This document shows, in pieces, positions 54,727 through 64,000 of a DNA stretch of 64,000 nucleotides. Source of the stretch: QHXM01 sp963697975 (GTDB lineage Bacteria > Acidobacteriota > Blastocatellia > Pyrinomonadales > Pyrinomonadaceae); the NCBI GenBank assembly GCA_963697975.1, contig OY969111.1, forward strand, positions 4,650,001-4,714,000. The letters are read 5' to 3'. Both the position numbers and the translations under genes were made by a program. The notes beneath the pieces are model-generated. The model was not told the origin of the DNA. It did no database searches and worked only from the letters and a program-made list of their open reading frames with translations. Each line of letters starts with the position of its first letter. Position 1 is the stretch's first letter.

Positions 54727-56868
54727 ATGAGAAAGAGCTTTCCCCTGCGCTCAGTCGTGCGCCTGACGAGGCTGTTGAGTGTCTGCGCGATTCTCGCCTT
54801 TTGCGGCGCGCTCAATCTGGCTCAAGCTGCGGGCGGCCCCGTCATCTTAACCGAATCCAATTCGACCAGAGCCGTTGCGCTCGAAGCGGTGACGCTCCGA
54901 AAAGAGCCTTTTCCGCTCGTGATGCCCGTCGCCTTTAGCGCCGACACGCGCAACCGCCTTGTCTTCTTCGTCATGAATCTGGACTTGCTGGCTGGTGAAG
55001 GCGCGAATGCTTTAACGGCTGACGCCGAAGACGCGCAGAAACGCCACTATGCCTTCAGAGTCGAGAACATCACACCTGTGCCCGGCTACGAGTGGATGAG
55101 CCAGGTGACGGTGCGGCTCAGCGACGACATTGGGGATGTGGGCGATGTGCTGGTTCGCATCAATTTGCACGGCATGTCGAGCAATCGTGTGCGCGTCGCC
55201 ATCGGACACGTGGGCGGAGGATTGGCCGATGATGTCGGCATGGTTGCCATGCCTGCGCCGTTTCCTGCGCCTGCCACGACGCCGACGCCGACGCCCAATC
55301 CATTCACGAGCGCGGCTACGACTCCCGACACCGTTCGCTTCTTAGAACAGGCCAGTTTCGGCCCGACCCCGGCTGAGATTACGCGCGTGCAGGGCATGGG
55401 CTTTCGCGCTTACCTGAACGAGCAGTTCAATCTGCCGATGTCCAGTTATCCGTTGCTGACGTTGATGCCGACCGATACGTCGCAAGGGTGTCCGACGGGA
55501 AGTCCTTCCACCTGCAATCGTGATAACTATCAGATGTACCCGCTCCAGCTTAAATTCTTCCAGAATGCGATGGGAGGCAACGACCAGTTGCGCCAGCGCG
55601 TAGCGTTTGCGCTGCACCAGATTTTTGTGGTTTCGGGTAACGAGGTGTCGCTGCCAAGCTGGATGTCGCCATACCTGCAAACGCTCGACCGCAACGCCTT
55701 CGGAAATTATCGCCAGCTTCTACAGGAGATCACGCTCAACCCTGGCATGGGCCTTTATCTGGACATGCTCGGCAACAGTCGTGGAAATCCGAACGAAAAC
55801 TACGCGCGCGAAATCCTCCAACTCTTCTCCGTCGGTCTGGACAAGCTCAACCTCGACGGCACGCCGCAGTTGGACGCGCAGGGCAACCGAATTCCGAGCT
55901 ACGATCAAACGACGATTACCAACTTCGCGCGAGTCTTCACCGGCTGGCGGTTGGCCGCACCGAAAGTGACCGTCATCGGCGGCGTTTCCTACAACGTCTT
56001 CAACTATCAAGACGCGATGCTCGTGACGAATGAGAATAATCACGATGTCCAGCAAAAGGTTCTGTTGAACGGCGCGGTTCTCCCCGCCGGGCAGAACTCC
56101 ACGCAGGACTTGACGGCTGCGCTCGACAACATCTTCAACCATCCGAACACGGGGCCATTCATTGGTCGTCAACTCATTCAGCATTTAGTGACGAGCAACC
56201 CAAGCCCCGCTTATGTCGAGCGCGTCGCCCGCGTCTTCAATAACAACTGTGCGGGACTTTATCCATCCAGTCCATGCTCCGGTGCGCGTGGCGATTTGAA
56301 AGCGGTGGTGACTGCCATCCTGCTCGACCCGGAAGCGCGCGGCGATGCCAAAACCGATCCGAGCTATGGCCGCATGCGCGAGCCTGCTCAGTTCATCACG
56401 AACATCCTGCGCGCGACGAGTTCGCCGAGCGACGGTTATCTGAATCCGAACTCGTCCACCCTCGATCAGGACGTGTTTCGTCCCCCGACAGTCTTCAACT
56501 ATTACCCGGCGGATTACGTTATCCCCGGCACAAATCTCGCTGGCCCCGCGTTTGGCATCCTCTCAACTACCACGTCGCTCCGGCGCGCAAATTTCGTCAA
56601 CACGATTCTCAATAACGGAATTGCGCCGGGCACGAATGCGCCGACGGGTACGCAAGTTCCCCTGACGGCTTTAGTGGCGCTCGCCTCCGACCCGACAGCC
56701 CTCGTCAACGAGCTTGATCGTTTGATGATGCACAACACCATGTCGCCGGGCATGAAGACCAGCATCATCACGGCGGTCTCTACCGTGTCGGCCACAAATA
56801 CTTTGTCGCGCGCACGGATGGCTGTTTACCTTGTGGCGAGTTCTTCCCAGTACCAGATAGAGAGATAA
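54727..56868 (+). CDS. DUF1800-family secreted protein
   Basis: 713 residues. A signal peptide LLSVCAILAFCGALNLAQAA is followed by a beta-rich N-terminal domain (about 30-180) and the DUF1800 core: FLEQASFGPTPAEITRVQGM, LRQRVAFALHQIFVVSGNEV, then LGNSRGNPNENYAREILQLF and FTGWRLAAPKV, ending MREPAQFITNILRA. DUF1800 proteins are usually encoded beside DUF1501 proteins, as here (six bases apart). Their function is unknown; a link to exported polymer handling has been suggested, but I cannot support it. Confidence 0.92.
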   Translation: MRKSFPLRSVVRLTRLLSVCAILAFCGALNLAQAAGGPVILTESNSTRAVALEAVTLRKEPFPLVMPVAFSADTRNRLVFFVMNLDLLAGEGANALTADAEDAQKRHYAFRVENITPVPGYEWMSQVTVRLSDDIGDVGDVLVRINLHGMSSNRVRVAIGHVGGGLADDVGMVAMPAPFPAPATTPTPTPNPFTSAATTPDTVRFLEQASFGPTPAEITRVQGMGFRAYLNEQFNLPMSSYPLLTLMPTDTSQGCPTGSPSTCNRDNYQMYPLQLKFFQNAMGGNDQLRQRVAFALHQIFVVSGNEVSLPSWMSPYLQTLDRNAFGNYRQLLQEITLNPGMGLYLDMLGNSRGNPNENYAREILQLFSVGLDKLNLDGTPQLDAQGNRIPSYDQTTITNFARVFTGWRLAAPKVTVIGGVSYNVFNYQDAMLVTNENNHDVQQKVLLNGAVLPAGQNSTQDLTAALDNIFNHPNTGPFIGRQLIQHLVTSNPSPAYVERVARVFNNNCAGLYPSSPCSGARGDLKAVVTAILLDPEARGDAKTDPSYGRMREPAQFITNILRATSSPSDGYLNPNSSTLDQDVFRPPTVFNYYPADYVIPGTNLAGPAFGILSTTTSLRRANFVNTILNNGIAPGTNAPTGTQVPLTALVALASDPTALVNELDRLMMHNTMSPGMKTSIITAVSTVSATNTLSRARMAVYLVASSSQYQIER

Positions 56869-56873
56869 CACTC

Positions 56874-58289
56874 ATGGCACCATCACGCAGAGATTTTTTA
56901 CGACATTCGGGCTGCGCGCTCATCAGCGCGACCGCTATGGCCGCTGGCCTCAAACGCTTCGGCATGATTAACGCGCTGGCTCAAAGCGCGGTCACCGATT
57001 ACAAGGCGCTCGTCTGTGTCTTTCTGAGCGGCGGCAACGACGGTAACAACACAGTCATTCCCTACGACGACTACAACAATCCGGGCGGCTACAGCGCCGT
57101 GCGCGGCGCATCGCAACTGGCCATCGCGCAGGCGAGCCTCAATCAAATCTCCCCCATCAGCACGGGCGGGCGGAAATTCGGTTTGCATCCCGGCATGGTT
57201 GAACTAAAGTCGCTCTTTGACCAGCAGAAGCTGGCCGTGCTGTGCAACGTCGGCACGCTCAACGAGCCGTTGACGAAATCGCAGTATCAATCAAGCCCGT
57301 CAAAGCGTCCTTATCAACTCTTTTCCCATTCGGATCAGGTGACGCAGCAGCAAACGTCCGTCTCAAACGTTCCGGGCGATTCGGGCTGGGGCGGACGAAC
57401 CTCCGACATCATGTTCGGCGTCAACGGCAACGCGCCGCTGCCGATGGTGATTTCGCTCGCGGGCACGAGTCTTTTTACGACGGGCCAGACGACGCGCCCG
57501 CTTGCCATTTCGCCCGCGCCGACGCTGCTCAATCAGGTGCTGGTACTGAACAGCTATACTTTCCCGCCGTCAACGGATGCTCGTAGCCGTGCGTTCGATC
57601 AGATACGCGCGCTCGATACCGAGCATCGTTTGATAAAGGCTGCGAGCGACGTGTCGGCGCAGGCGCTGACTACCAGTCAGGCACTCAGCAATTCCGCGTC
57701 GTTTGAAGTGACGACCATCTTTCCGAACACGACGCTGGCGAATCAATTGAAGCAGGTCGCGCGGCTCATCAAAGCTAATCAGGCGCAGCCCGCGCTCAGT
57801 CTCAAGCGGCAAATCTTCTTCTGCTCGCTCGGCGGCTTCGATCATCACAGCGGACAGATTAACGGGCAGAATGGATTGTTGACGCAGATCAGCCAGGCTT
57901 TGAAAGCCTTCTATGATGAGACGGTCGCGCAGGGATTGTCTCAGCAAGTGACGACGTTTACGCTCTCGGATTTCGGGCGCACGTTCCAGCCCGCAGGCTC
58001 CGGCGCTGGCGCGGTTGGCTCGGATCACGCGTGGGGCAATCACGCCTTCATTCTGGGTGGCGCGGTGCGCGGCGGCGATTTCTATGGCACGTACCCGACG
58101 CTTGCTCTGGGCGGCCCTGACGATACGGACTCAGGCTCCAGCCCGCGCGGGCGATGGATACCGACTACCTCCATCGAACAGTACGGCGCAACGCTCGCGT
58201 CGTGGTTCGGGCTGACAAGCTCACAGGTCTCTTCCGTGTTTCCGTTCATCGGTCGCTTTGCGACATCGAACCTGGGATTTTTGATGTGA
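56874..58289 (+). CDS. DUF1501-family protein with Tat-like signal
   Basis: 471 residues. N-terminus SRRDFLRHSGCALISATAM is a twin-arginine signal (S-R-R-x-F-L). The core has CVFLSGGNDGNNTVIPYDDY, a FGLHPGMVELKSLFDQQKLA segment and the C-terminal TTFTLSDFGRTFQPAGSGAG, then GSDHAWGNHAFILGGAVRGG. DUF1501 is a member of the alkaline-phosphatase/sulfatase-like fold with GGNDG near the metal site. It is paired with the preceding DUF1800 gene. Together they are a conserved but unassigned secreted module. Confidence 0.93.
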   Translation: MAPSRRDFLRHSGCALISATAMAAGLKRFGMINALAQSAVTDYKALVCVFLSGGNDGNNTVIPYDDYNNPGGYSAVRGASQLAIAQASLNQISPISTGGRKFGLHPGMVELKSLFDQQKLAVLCNVGTLNEPLTKSQYQSSPSKRPYQLFSHSDQVTQQQTSVSNVPGDSGWGGRTSDIMFGVNGNAPLPMVISLAGTSLFTTGQTTRPLAISPAPTLLNQVLVLNSYTFPPSTDARSRAFDQIRALDTEHRLIKAASDVSAQALTTSQALSNSASFEVTTIFPNTTLANQLKQVARLIKANQAQPALSLKRQIFFCSLGGFDHHSGQINGQNGLLTQISQALKAFYDETVAQGLSQQVTTFTLSDFGRTFQPAGSGAGAVGSDHAWGNHAFILGGAVRGGDFYGTYPTLALGGPDDTDSGSSPRGRWIPTTSIEQYGATLASWFGLTSSQVSSVFPFIGRFATSNLGFLM

Positions 58290-58321
58290 GCTTCTTTGGT
58301 TGAGTGTGATGGAGACTAAGA

Positions 58322-58439
58322 TTCACCACAGAAACACAGAGGACGCAGAGGGGGCACAGAGTAAAGACAATCCCAGATTAGGAATCTGAAATTTCAAATC
58401 TCTGTGCATCCTCCGTGTCCTCTGTGTCTCTGTGGTGAA
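58322..58439. repeat. Long inverted-repeat array 17 (CACAGAG/CTCTGTG)
   Basis: A 40-base left arm (58322-58361) and a 40-base right arm (58400-58439) are reverse complements with few mismatches. Both read on a 7-base register (for example CTCTGTG, CATCCTC, CGTGTCC, TCTGTGT, CTCTGTG). A related hairpin loop (AGATTAGGAATCTGAAATTT) lies inside. Confidence 0.88.
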
Positions 58440-58495
58440 CAGCAATTCATCTAACACTCAAGTAAAAGGAATTAAGAGAGCAACACCCACCGGCT

Positions 58496-61400
58496 GTGAT
58501 GCAGAAGAAAGACAAAATAAAACTCCTCGCCCTGCTCCTTTTTCTGGCCGGGTTCGGCGCTTATTTAATCACCGACAATTTCGCTAACAGGACTGTCCGC
58601 GCTTATTCCTCCGGCCCACCCGCCGGATTCACACATGCGCCGGGAGAGTTCGACTGCGCGGAATGCCACCTGCCGCAGCCGGACGCAGGCACAGGCAACA
58701 TCCAGATCAACGCGCCGCAATCTTACGTGCCGGGGCAGACCTACCCGATCACCGTCACGCACACCAACGCCGATCCGACCCGGCTGCGCTGGGGCTTTCA
58801 GTTAACCGCGCTCGACGATGCCGACTCGAAAGCCGGAAACCTGCAAGACACCAGTGGGCGGACTAAGGTTCTGGACAATCAAGGCCCAGGCAGCAGCCGT
58901 CAGTACATTGAGCATTGTTCTGGAGCAGGCTCAGGTTGTCTGGATGGAACTTTCCAAGGTCAGCAGGGCGGCGCAAGCTGGACATTCAACTGGACCGCGC
59001 CCGCGACCAACGTCGGGCCGGTCACGTTTTATGTCGCGGGCAATCAGGCTAACAACGACGGCAATACCTCCGGCGACTATGTCTATTTCACCTTCGCCCA
59101 GACACAGGCGGCTGCGGCGGTGGCAGACTTTCAACTCGCGGCCACTCCGCCTTCACGCACGGTCGCGCCCGGAGGCAACGCCGACTACAACCTGACGCTG
59201 ACGCCTTCCAACGGATTCACCGGGCAAGTCGCCCTCAGCATCACGGGGCTGCCCACCGGGGCAACCCACATCTTCAATCCATCAATCGTCAACATCACAG
59301 ACGCGACAGCGAAATCTTCGGCGTTGACAGTGATGACAGGCGCGGCGACACCCGTCGGCACATACCCGTTGACCATCACGGCAATCAGCGGCAGCCTTCA
59401 GCACACGGCTATTGTTTCCCTAAAGGTCGTTAGCTCATCAAGCGCCGATCTTTCGCTCGTCAAGACAGGCTCGCCCAATCCGGCAACGGTCGGCACAACG
59501 CTTTCATACAGAATCACCGTCACGAACAACGGTCCGGCTGCCGCGACCAACGTCGTCGTCACGGACACGCTGCCCGCCAATGTTACTTCCGTTTCTTCCT
59601 CGGCCACGCAAGGCACTTGCAACGGAACCGGGCCAGTCAACTGCAACCTCGGCGCACTCTCGAACGGCGCGAGCGCGGTTGTGACCATCAACGTCACGCC
59701 GACCGTCGCCGGACAGATAACCAATACGGCGAGCGTGACGGGCGCGGAAGCAGATTCGGACGCGGGCAACAATTCTGCGACGGTCAACACCATCGTTGAC
59801 CCGCAAGTCGCAGCGCCTCTCGTGCTGGATCAGAATCTTTCGGTCAAAACAATCGTGAGCGGCCTCAACCAGCCGACCAGCATGGCCTTTCTGAGCGCGA
59901 ACGAGTTTTTTGTTCTTGAGAGAGCGACGGGCAAGGTGCAGCGCGTCTTCAACGGGCAGTTGCAGGCGACCGCTGCCGCCGATCTTGCGGTCAACAACGC
60001 CTCCGAGCGCGGCCTGCTCGGAATCGCGCTTCATCCCAACTTCCCCACAACGCCTTACGTCTATCTTTACTGGACTGAGAGCAGCACGGGCGTGGACACG
60101 AGCAACATTGACGAGATTCCCTTGCTTGGTAACCGCGTTGACCGCTTCATCTGGAACGGCGCGACTCTCTCGCTCGACCGCAATCTCATTCGCCTGCGCG
60201 CACTACAGGCCGATTCGGGACAGCCCTCGCGCGGCAATCACAACGGCGGCGTCCTGCGCTTCGGGCCGGACGGCAAGCTCTACATCATCATGGGCGACAA
60301 TGGCAGGCGTGGGCTGTTGCAAAATATCACGAGCGGCGGGCCTGTCCCTGACGATCAGTTCGGCGGGCCTGAGCCTGACGACGCGCACCTGACCGGAGTA
60401 ATCCTGCGACTCAATGACGATGGGACAACGCCGACCGATAATCCTTTCTTCAACGCCAACGCGGGATTGAGCGGCCAGGCTGCTGCGAACATCAAGAAGA
60501 TTTACGCCTACGGAGTTCGCAACAGCTTCGGGATGGCCTTCGACCCACTCTCCGGCAATCTCTGGACACAGGAGAACGGCGACGATGCCTTTGATGAAAT
60601 CAATCGTGTCACGGCAGGCTTCAACGGCGGCTGGATTCAGGTGATGGGGCCTTCGAGCCGCATCAGTGAGTTCAAATCAATCGAAGTTAATCGCCCCGGC
60701 GGCCTGCAACAGAATCGCTGGTCACCGACCTTGCTTGCCGACACGCCCGCGCAGGCATTGGCGCGTCTCTACCTGCTTCCCGGCGCGCAGTACAGAGAGC
60801 CTGAGTTTAGCTGGAAGTACGCGGTCGCTCCTTCGCCCATCGGCTTCGTCAGAGGGACGGCGTTGGGCGCGCAGTTTGAAGGCGATTTGTTCGTCGGAGC
60901 ATCCCGCACCACGCTCTACAACGGCTACCTGTTCCGGCTGAAACTGTCCGGCGACCGCTTGAGAATTAATATGAGCGACCCGCGCTTGCAGGACACGGTG
61001 GCAGACAATCTGGACAAGTTCGACATCACCGAAAGTGAAAGCCTGCTGATAGGGAAAAACTTCGGCGTCACGACCGACATCCAAACGGGCCTGGACGGTA
61101 ATCTCTACATCGTCTCGCTCTCAAACGGGGCGGTCTACCAGATCACAGCCGCCAACAGTCTTCAACTCACGGCTTCGAGCTACACGGTGGGAGAAGCCAT
61201 CGGCAGTGCCGCAATCGTCGTCAACCGCACGGGCAACACGTCGGGCGCGGTGACAATAAATTACGCCACGTCGGATGGCTCAGGACTCAACGGCTGTAGC
61301 AGCGTGACGGGGATGGCCTCTTCGCGTTGCGATTATGCGACGGTCGTCGGTACGCTGCGCTTCGCTGCCGGGGAAACCTCGAAGACCATCTTTATCCCTG

Positions 61401-62239
61401 TGGTGGACGACGCTTACAGTGAAGGCACGGAGAGCCTGACGCTGACGTTGAGCAATCCCGGCGGGGCGAGCCTGGGTTCAAATGCGACGGCCACGATTAC
61501 GATTACGGACAATGACGCCACCACCGGAGCGAACCCGATAGACCAGACGGCGTTCTTCGTCCGTCAACATTACATAGACTTTCTCGGTCGTGAACCAGAC
61601 CCCGCAGGCTATGCAGGCTGGCAAGCCATCCTCAATGGCTGCCCACCCTCCGGCAAGGACGCCAACGGTAACTACTGCGACCGCATTGAAGTCTCAGCAG
61701 GGTTCTTCCGTTCTCCAGAGTTCCAGGATCGTGGCTATCTCATCTACCGTTTCTACTCAGCGGTGGGACGGATTCCACTCTACGACGAGTTCATGCCAGA
61801 TTTCGCTAAAGTCAGTGGCTTTCTCTCCGCTCAGCAGTTGGAAGAGAACAAGGTCGCCTTCGTTAATGAGTTCATGACTCGGAGTGACTTCCAGACTAAG
61901 TACGGAGCATTGACTGACCCGACCAGTTATGTGGATGCACTGTTGCAAACTGTCGGATTACCAAATCATCCGAGCCGACAGACATGGATAACGGCATTGA
62001 CGAATGGGTCGATGACGAGAGGGCAGGTCTTGCGTGCATTGGTGGAGAGTACGGAGGTCTATAACAAGTATTACAACGAAGCGTTCGTGATTATGCAGTA
62101 CTTCGGCTACCTGCGTCGCTCCGCCGATATTTCCTACTTGAACTGGATTCAGACGATGAACAATACCGGCGGGGATTATCGGATTATGATAAACGGCTTC
62201 CTCAACTCCGCTGAATATCGTCAGCGCTTCGGGCCTTGA
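58496..62239 (+). CDS. Large secreted mosaic protein: cytochrome-like motif, DUF11, sugar dehydrogenase propeller, Calx-beta, DUF4214
   Basis: 1247 residues. An N-terminal membrane or signal helix (LLALLLFLAGFGAYLITDNF) is followed by a Reeler-like domain with one CxxCH heme-binding motif (CAECHLPQP, about 55). Then a beta domain, a DUF11 repeat (LVKTGSPNPATVGTTLSYRI), a PQQ-type sugar dehydrogenase beta-propeller (about 450-890; VSGLNQPTSMAFL, GLLGIALHPNFPT, NHNGGVLRFGPDGKLYIIMG), a Calx-beta domain (about 895-1000), and C-terminal DUF4214 (FFVRQHYIDFLGREPDPAGY). The start is GTG 58496 or ATG 58499. Presumably cell-surface oxidation of a sugar or alcohol with the heme as electron carrier; this is inference. 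Confidence 0.85.
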   Translation: MMQKKDKIKLLALLLFLAGFGAYLITDNFANRTVRAYSSGPPAGFTHAPGEFDCAECHLPQPDAGTGNIQINAPQSYVPGQTYPITVTHTNADPTRLRWGFQLTALDDADSKAGNLQDTSGRTKVLDNQGPGSSRQYIEHCSGAGSGCLDGTFQGQQGGASWTFNWTAPATNVGPVTFYVAGNQANNDGNTSGDYVYFTFAQTQAAAAVADFQLAATPPSRTVAPGGNADYNLTLTPSNGFTGQVALSITGLPTGATHIFNPSIVNITDATAKSSALTVMTGAATPVGTYPLTITAISGSLQHTAIVSLKVVSSSSADLSLVKTGSPNPATVGTTLSYRITVTNNGPAAATNVVVTDTLPANVTSVSSSATQGTCNGTGPVNCNLGALSNGASAVVTINVTPTVAGQITNTASVTGAEADSDAGNNSATVNTIVDPQVAAPLVLDQNLSVKTIVSGLNQPTSMAFLSANEFFVLERATGKVQRVFNGQLQATAAADLAVNNASERGLLGIALHPNFPTTPYVYLYWTESSTGVDTSNIDEIPLLGNRVDRFIWNGATLSLDRNLIRLRALQADSGQPSRGNHNGGVLRFGPDGKLYIIMGDNGRRGLLQNITSGGPVPDDQFGGPEPDDAHLTGVILRLNDDGTTPTDNPFFNANAGLSGQAAANIKKIYAYGVRNSFGMAFDPLSGNLWTQENGDDAFDEINRVTAGFNGGWIQVMGPSSRISEFKSIEVNRPGGLQQNRWSPTLLADTPAQALARLYLLPGAQYREPEFSWKYAVAPSPIGFVRGTALGAQFEGDLFVGASRTTLYNGYLFRLKLSGDRLRINMSDPRLQDTVADNLDKFDITESESLLIGKNFGVTTDIQTGLDGNLYIVSLSNGAVYQITAANSLQLTASSYTVGEAIGSAAIVVNRTGNTSGAVTINYATSDGSGLNGCSSVTGMASSRCDYATVVGTLRFAAGETSKTIFIPVVDDAYSEGTESLTLTLSNPGGASLGSNATATITITDNDATTGANPIDQTAFFVRQHYIDFLGREPDPAGYAGWQAILNGCPPSGKDANGNYCDRIEVSAGFFRSPEFQDRGYLIYRFYSAVGRIPLYDEFMPDFAKVSGFLSAQQLEENKVAFVNEFMTRSDFQTKYGALTDPTSYVDALLQTVGLPNHPSRQTWITALTNGSMTRGQVLRALVESTEVYNKYYNEAFVIMQYFGYLRRSADISYLNWIQTMNNTGGDYRIMINGFLNSAEYRQRFGP

Positions 62240-63910
62240 TTAAGGTTCCTGGCGCACGACAAGCTCTTTCAAAATCGTTTCATTCGGGTCTATCCGCACG
62301 TCTACGGGTCTCTTTGAAAGCGGAACGAAGAGACTTGTCTCCCTATCACCGGGTGTGAACATCGCGTGTTGGATTCCTTTTTCCGTGACAATCTCCACCG
62401 GCAGCGGAGTCAGAAAGGGTGCGTCTTCCTGTGTCTGTCGAAGATGAATCTTGAGCGTGCCGCGCCCTCCTCTCGCCTTTCGCCATGACCAGGACGCTTC
62501 ATAACGAGGATGCCCGCTCCCATACACCCAGCGCGCGAAGAACTCTTTCAAATTCTTTCCGGATGACCGCTCAAGCGCCGCGCGCAAATCTTCAGTCGAA
62601 GCCGACCTGTCTTCATGTTTGAGGTAAAAATCTCGTATGCCTCTGAAGAACGCCTCGTCGCCCAAAAGCCCGCGCAGCATGTGAAGCACCCACGCGCCCT
62701 TCTGGTAGTTGTTCCCGTTGAGCAACTTCATCAGGTCTTCCGTTTCGGTGTCATAAATCGGCGCGCGCCGTCCCCGCTCATACGCAAAGTAAGTTCTGGC
62801 CGCTCGCTGCATGAACTCGCGGAATGCCTCCTGGCCCTCGAAGCGCTCGACGAAGAGCGCCGCAAAGTAGGTGGCGAAGCCTTCGCTCAACCAGAGGTCT
62901 GACCACGTTTTGATTGAGACGGAATCGCCGAACCACTGGTGCGCTATCTCGTGCGCGGTGACTTCGACCAGCCCGCGCCGGACATTGAATCTGCGACTCA
63001 GCGGCTGCGAGTCCAGAGGTGTATTGAAGAGTGTGCCTGAGAAAACAATCGCGCTTGAATTCTCCATCCCGCCATAGCGCGTCGCGCCGACAATCAACGC
63101 CAGTTTCTCGTAAGGGTAGGGCGCAACCCTTTCGCTGAAAAACTGAAGCGTGGGTGCGGCGGAGTTGAAGCCTCGCCCGGCAACGTCTCTGTCCGTCAGC
63201 GGAACGTAATACGTGAGCGGCGTGCGTGTGTTCGTCGGCAGTTGCGATTGTGCGTACTCGCCGACGGCGATAATCATGCAGTAAGGCGGAATGGGGCGCG
63301 CTTCCGTGTAGACCCAGGTACGCGTCGAATCAGGATTGCTGCGCGTCGAGACGAATTGCCCGTTGGCAACGACGGTGTCGCGCGCCGGGGCGGTGACGTT
63401 GAAGTTGACTGTGGCCTTCGCCGAAGGATGATCGAGGCAGGGTATCCAGTGATGGACGCGGTCGGGCCAGTTGTCGCCCGTCGCCGAAGGCTTTCCCGCT
63501 TTGTCCGTCGTGAGAGTTAAGCCCTCGGCTGGTCGCCCGTGATAGGCGACTTCGATGGTAAACACGTCGTTCTTGTTCATCGGTCGGGGAAGATAGACAT
63601 TGAGCTTACCGCCCACTTGCTCAAAACGAACGGGCGCGTTCATGTATTTGACAGAGTCAATGGTCATCTGGCCGAAGTCCAGATCAATCACACTGAGTGG
63701 CGCTTTCAAGACTTCGATGGCGATGTCCGTCTCCGCATAGGTTATCTCCGTCAGTTGATCGTTGAGCCTGAGCGAAACGTCGTAATGCGTCGGACGCCAG
63801 GCATCCACAAGGCGCTCGCGCCGCTCGGCCAGCGCCAGCGTGAAGAATGAAACGAGCAGCAACGCGAGGACGAGCGAGCGCCGCAAAATGTTCACCAGCA
63901 TTTTTCTCAT
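62240..63910 (-). CDS. M1-family zinc aminopeptidase
   Basis: 556 residues. Signal peptide SLVLALLLVSFFTLALAERR. N-terminal beta domain, then GGMENSSAIVFSG (exopeptidase GxMEN), HEIAHQWFGDSVSIKTWSDL with WLSEGFATYFAAL giving HExxH-(18)-E, and a helical domain with a short C-terminal beta domain. Length is shorter than PepN and similar to secreted bacterial M1 peptidases. The gene ends exactly where the previous gene ends on the other strand (62239/62240), with no spacer. Confidence 0.95.
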   Translation of the reverse strand: MRKMLVNILRRSLVLALLLVSFFTLALAERRERLVDAWRPTHYDVSLRLNDQLTEITYAETDIAIEVLKAPLSVIDLDFGQMTIDSVKYMNAPVRFEQVGGKLNVYLPRPMNKNDVFTIEVAYHGRPAEGLTLTTDKAGKPSATGDNWPDRVHHWIPCLDHPSAKATVNFNVTAPARDTVVANGQFVSTRSNPDSTRTWVYTEARPIPPYCMIIAVGEYAQSQLPTNTRTPLTYYVPLTDRDVAGRGFNSAAPTLQFFSERVAPYPYEKLALIVGATRYGGMENSSAIVFSGTLFNTPLDSQPLSRRFNVRRGLVEVTAHEIAHQWFGDSVSIKTWSDLWLSEGFATYFAALFVERFEGQEAFREFMQRAARTYFAYERGRRAPIYDTETEDLMKLLNGNNYQKGAWVLHMLRGLLGDEAFFRGIRDFYLKHEDRSASTEDLRAALERSSGKNLKEFFARWVYGSGHPRYEASWSWRKARGGRGTLKIHLRQTQEDAPFLTPLPVEIVTEKGIQHAMFTPGDRETSLFVPLSKRPVDVRIDPNETILKELVVRQEP

Positions 63911-63927
63911 GTTTATATTTAGACAGA

Positions 63928-63958
63928 ATTAGCAGGGATGGACAGGATAGACAGGATA
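63928..63958. repeat. Short tandem repeat with nine-base period upstream of the M1 gene
   Basis: AGCAGGGAT, GGACAGGAT, AGACAGGAT units. It lies at the right edge of the window, so a complementary arm may be outside. It has a nine-base rather than a seven-base period. Confidence 0.6.
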
Positions 63959-64000
63959 TAAAATAACATCAAGCTTACTTGACCCGTCTTGTTTCCTTAA

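Overview
The window looks like chromosome from an Acidobacteriota bacterium, most likely class Blastocatellia (subdivision 4). This is inference from gene content: a VWFA-related protein of the acidobacterial type, an adjacent DUF1800/DUF1501 pair, a DUF4214 C-terminus, a Tes/Mss-like radical SAM protein and a complete Tad pilus locus. No 16S or phylogenetic marker was tested. Coding density is high and most genes are on the plus strand.

Region by region: 1-7.8 kb is the translation operon thrS-infC-rpmI-rplT-pheS-pheT, interrupted by a secreted WG-repeat protein between pheS and pheT. 7.9-9.9 kb holds a zapB-like coiled-coil gene, zapA, a 6S RNA and ymdB. 9.9-11.9 kb has a thioesterase and a secreted zinc-peptidase-like protein. 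12.2-22.3 kb is an acyl-CoA catabolism neighbourhood: a carboxyltransferase, a two-gene AtuA, an epoxide-hydrolase-like protein, two crotonases and a B12-dependent acyl-CoA mutase split into two chains. 22.5-24.3 kb holds a DivIC/FtsB-like gene and a phosphohexomutase. 25-27 kb has a sigma-54 activator and an M50 protease. 27.4-44.1 kb is a full Tad/Flp pilus locus: two tiny Flp pilins, a CpaA peptidase, CpaB, a CpaC secretin, three TadE/G-like pseudopilins, CpaE/TadZ, CpaF/TadA, TadB, TadC and a TPR protein. It is followed by an AAA ATPase, a LysM transglycosylase, a duplicated-domain secreted protein and a VWA protein. 44.4-49.4 kb carries the radical SAM protein, rpsU, surE, pcm, a DedA protein and tRNA-Pro. 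49.9-54.2 kb carries two secreted Cys-rich repeat proteins, a flavin reductase-like protein and a membrane DnaJ protein. 54.7-63.9 kb carries DUF1800, DUF1501, a 1247-residue mosaic protein and an M1 aminopeptidase.

The most striking non-coding feature is a set of about 17 intergenic inverted-repeat arrays. They have many unrelated sequences, but nearly all are built from 7-base units. They sit at stop codons or directly before start codons, often where a Shine-Dalgarno sequence would be. An apparently related element at 52810-53103 is a strict 21-base (3 x 7) array of 14 units with a perfect 33-base inverted repeat inside it. Three copies of a roughly 110-base palindromic element are also dispersed through the window.
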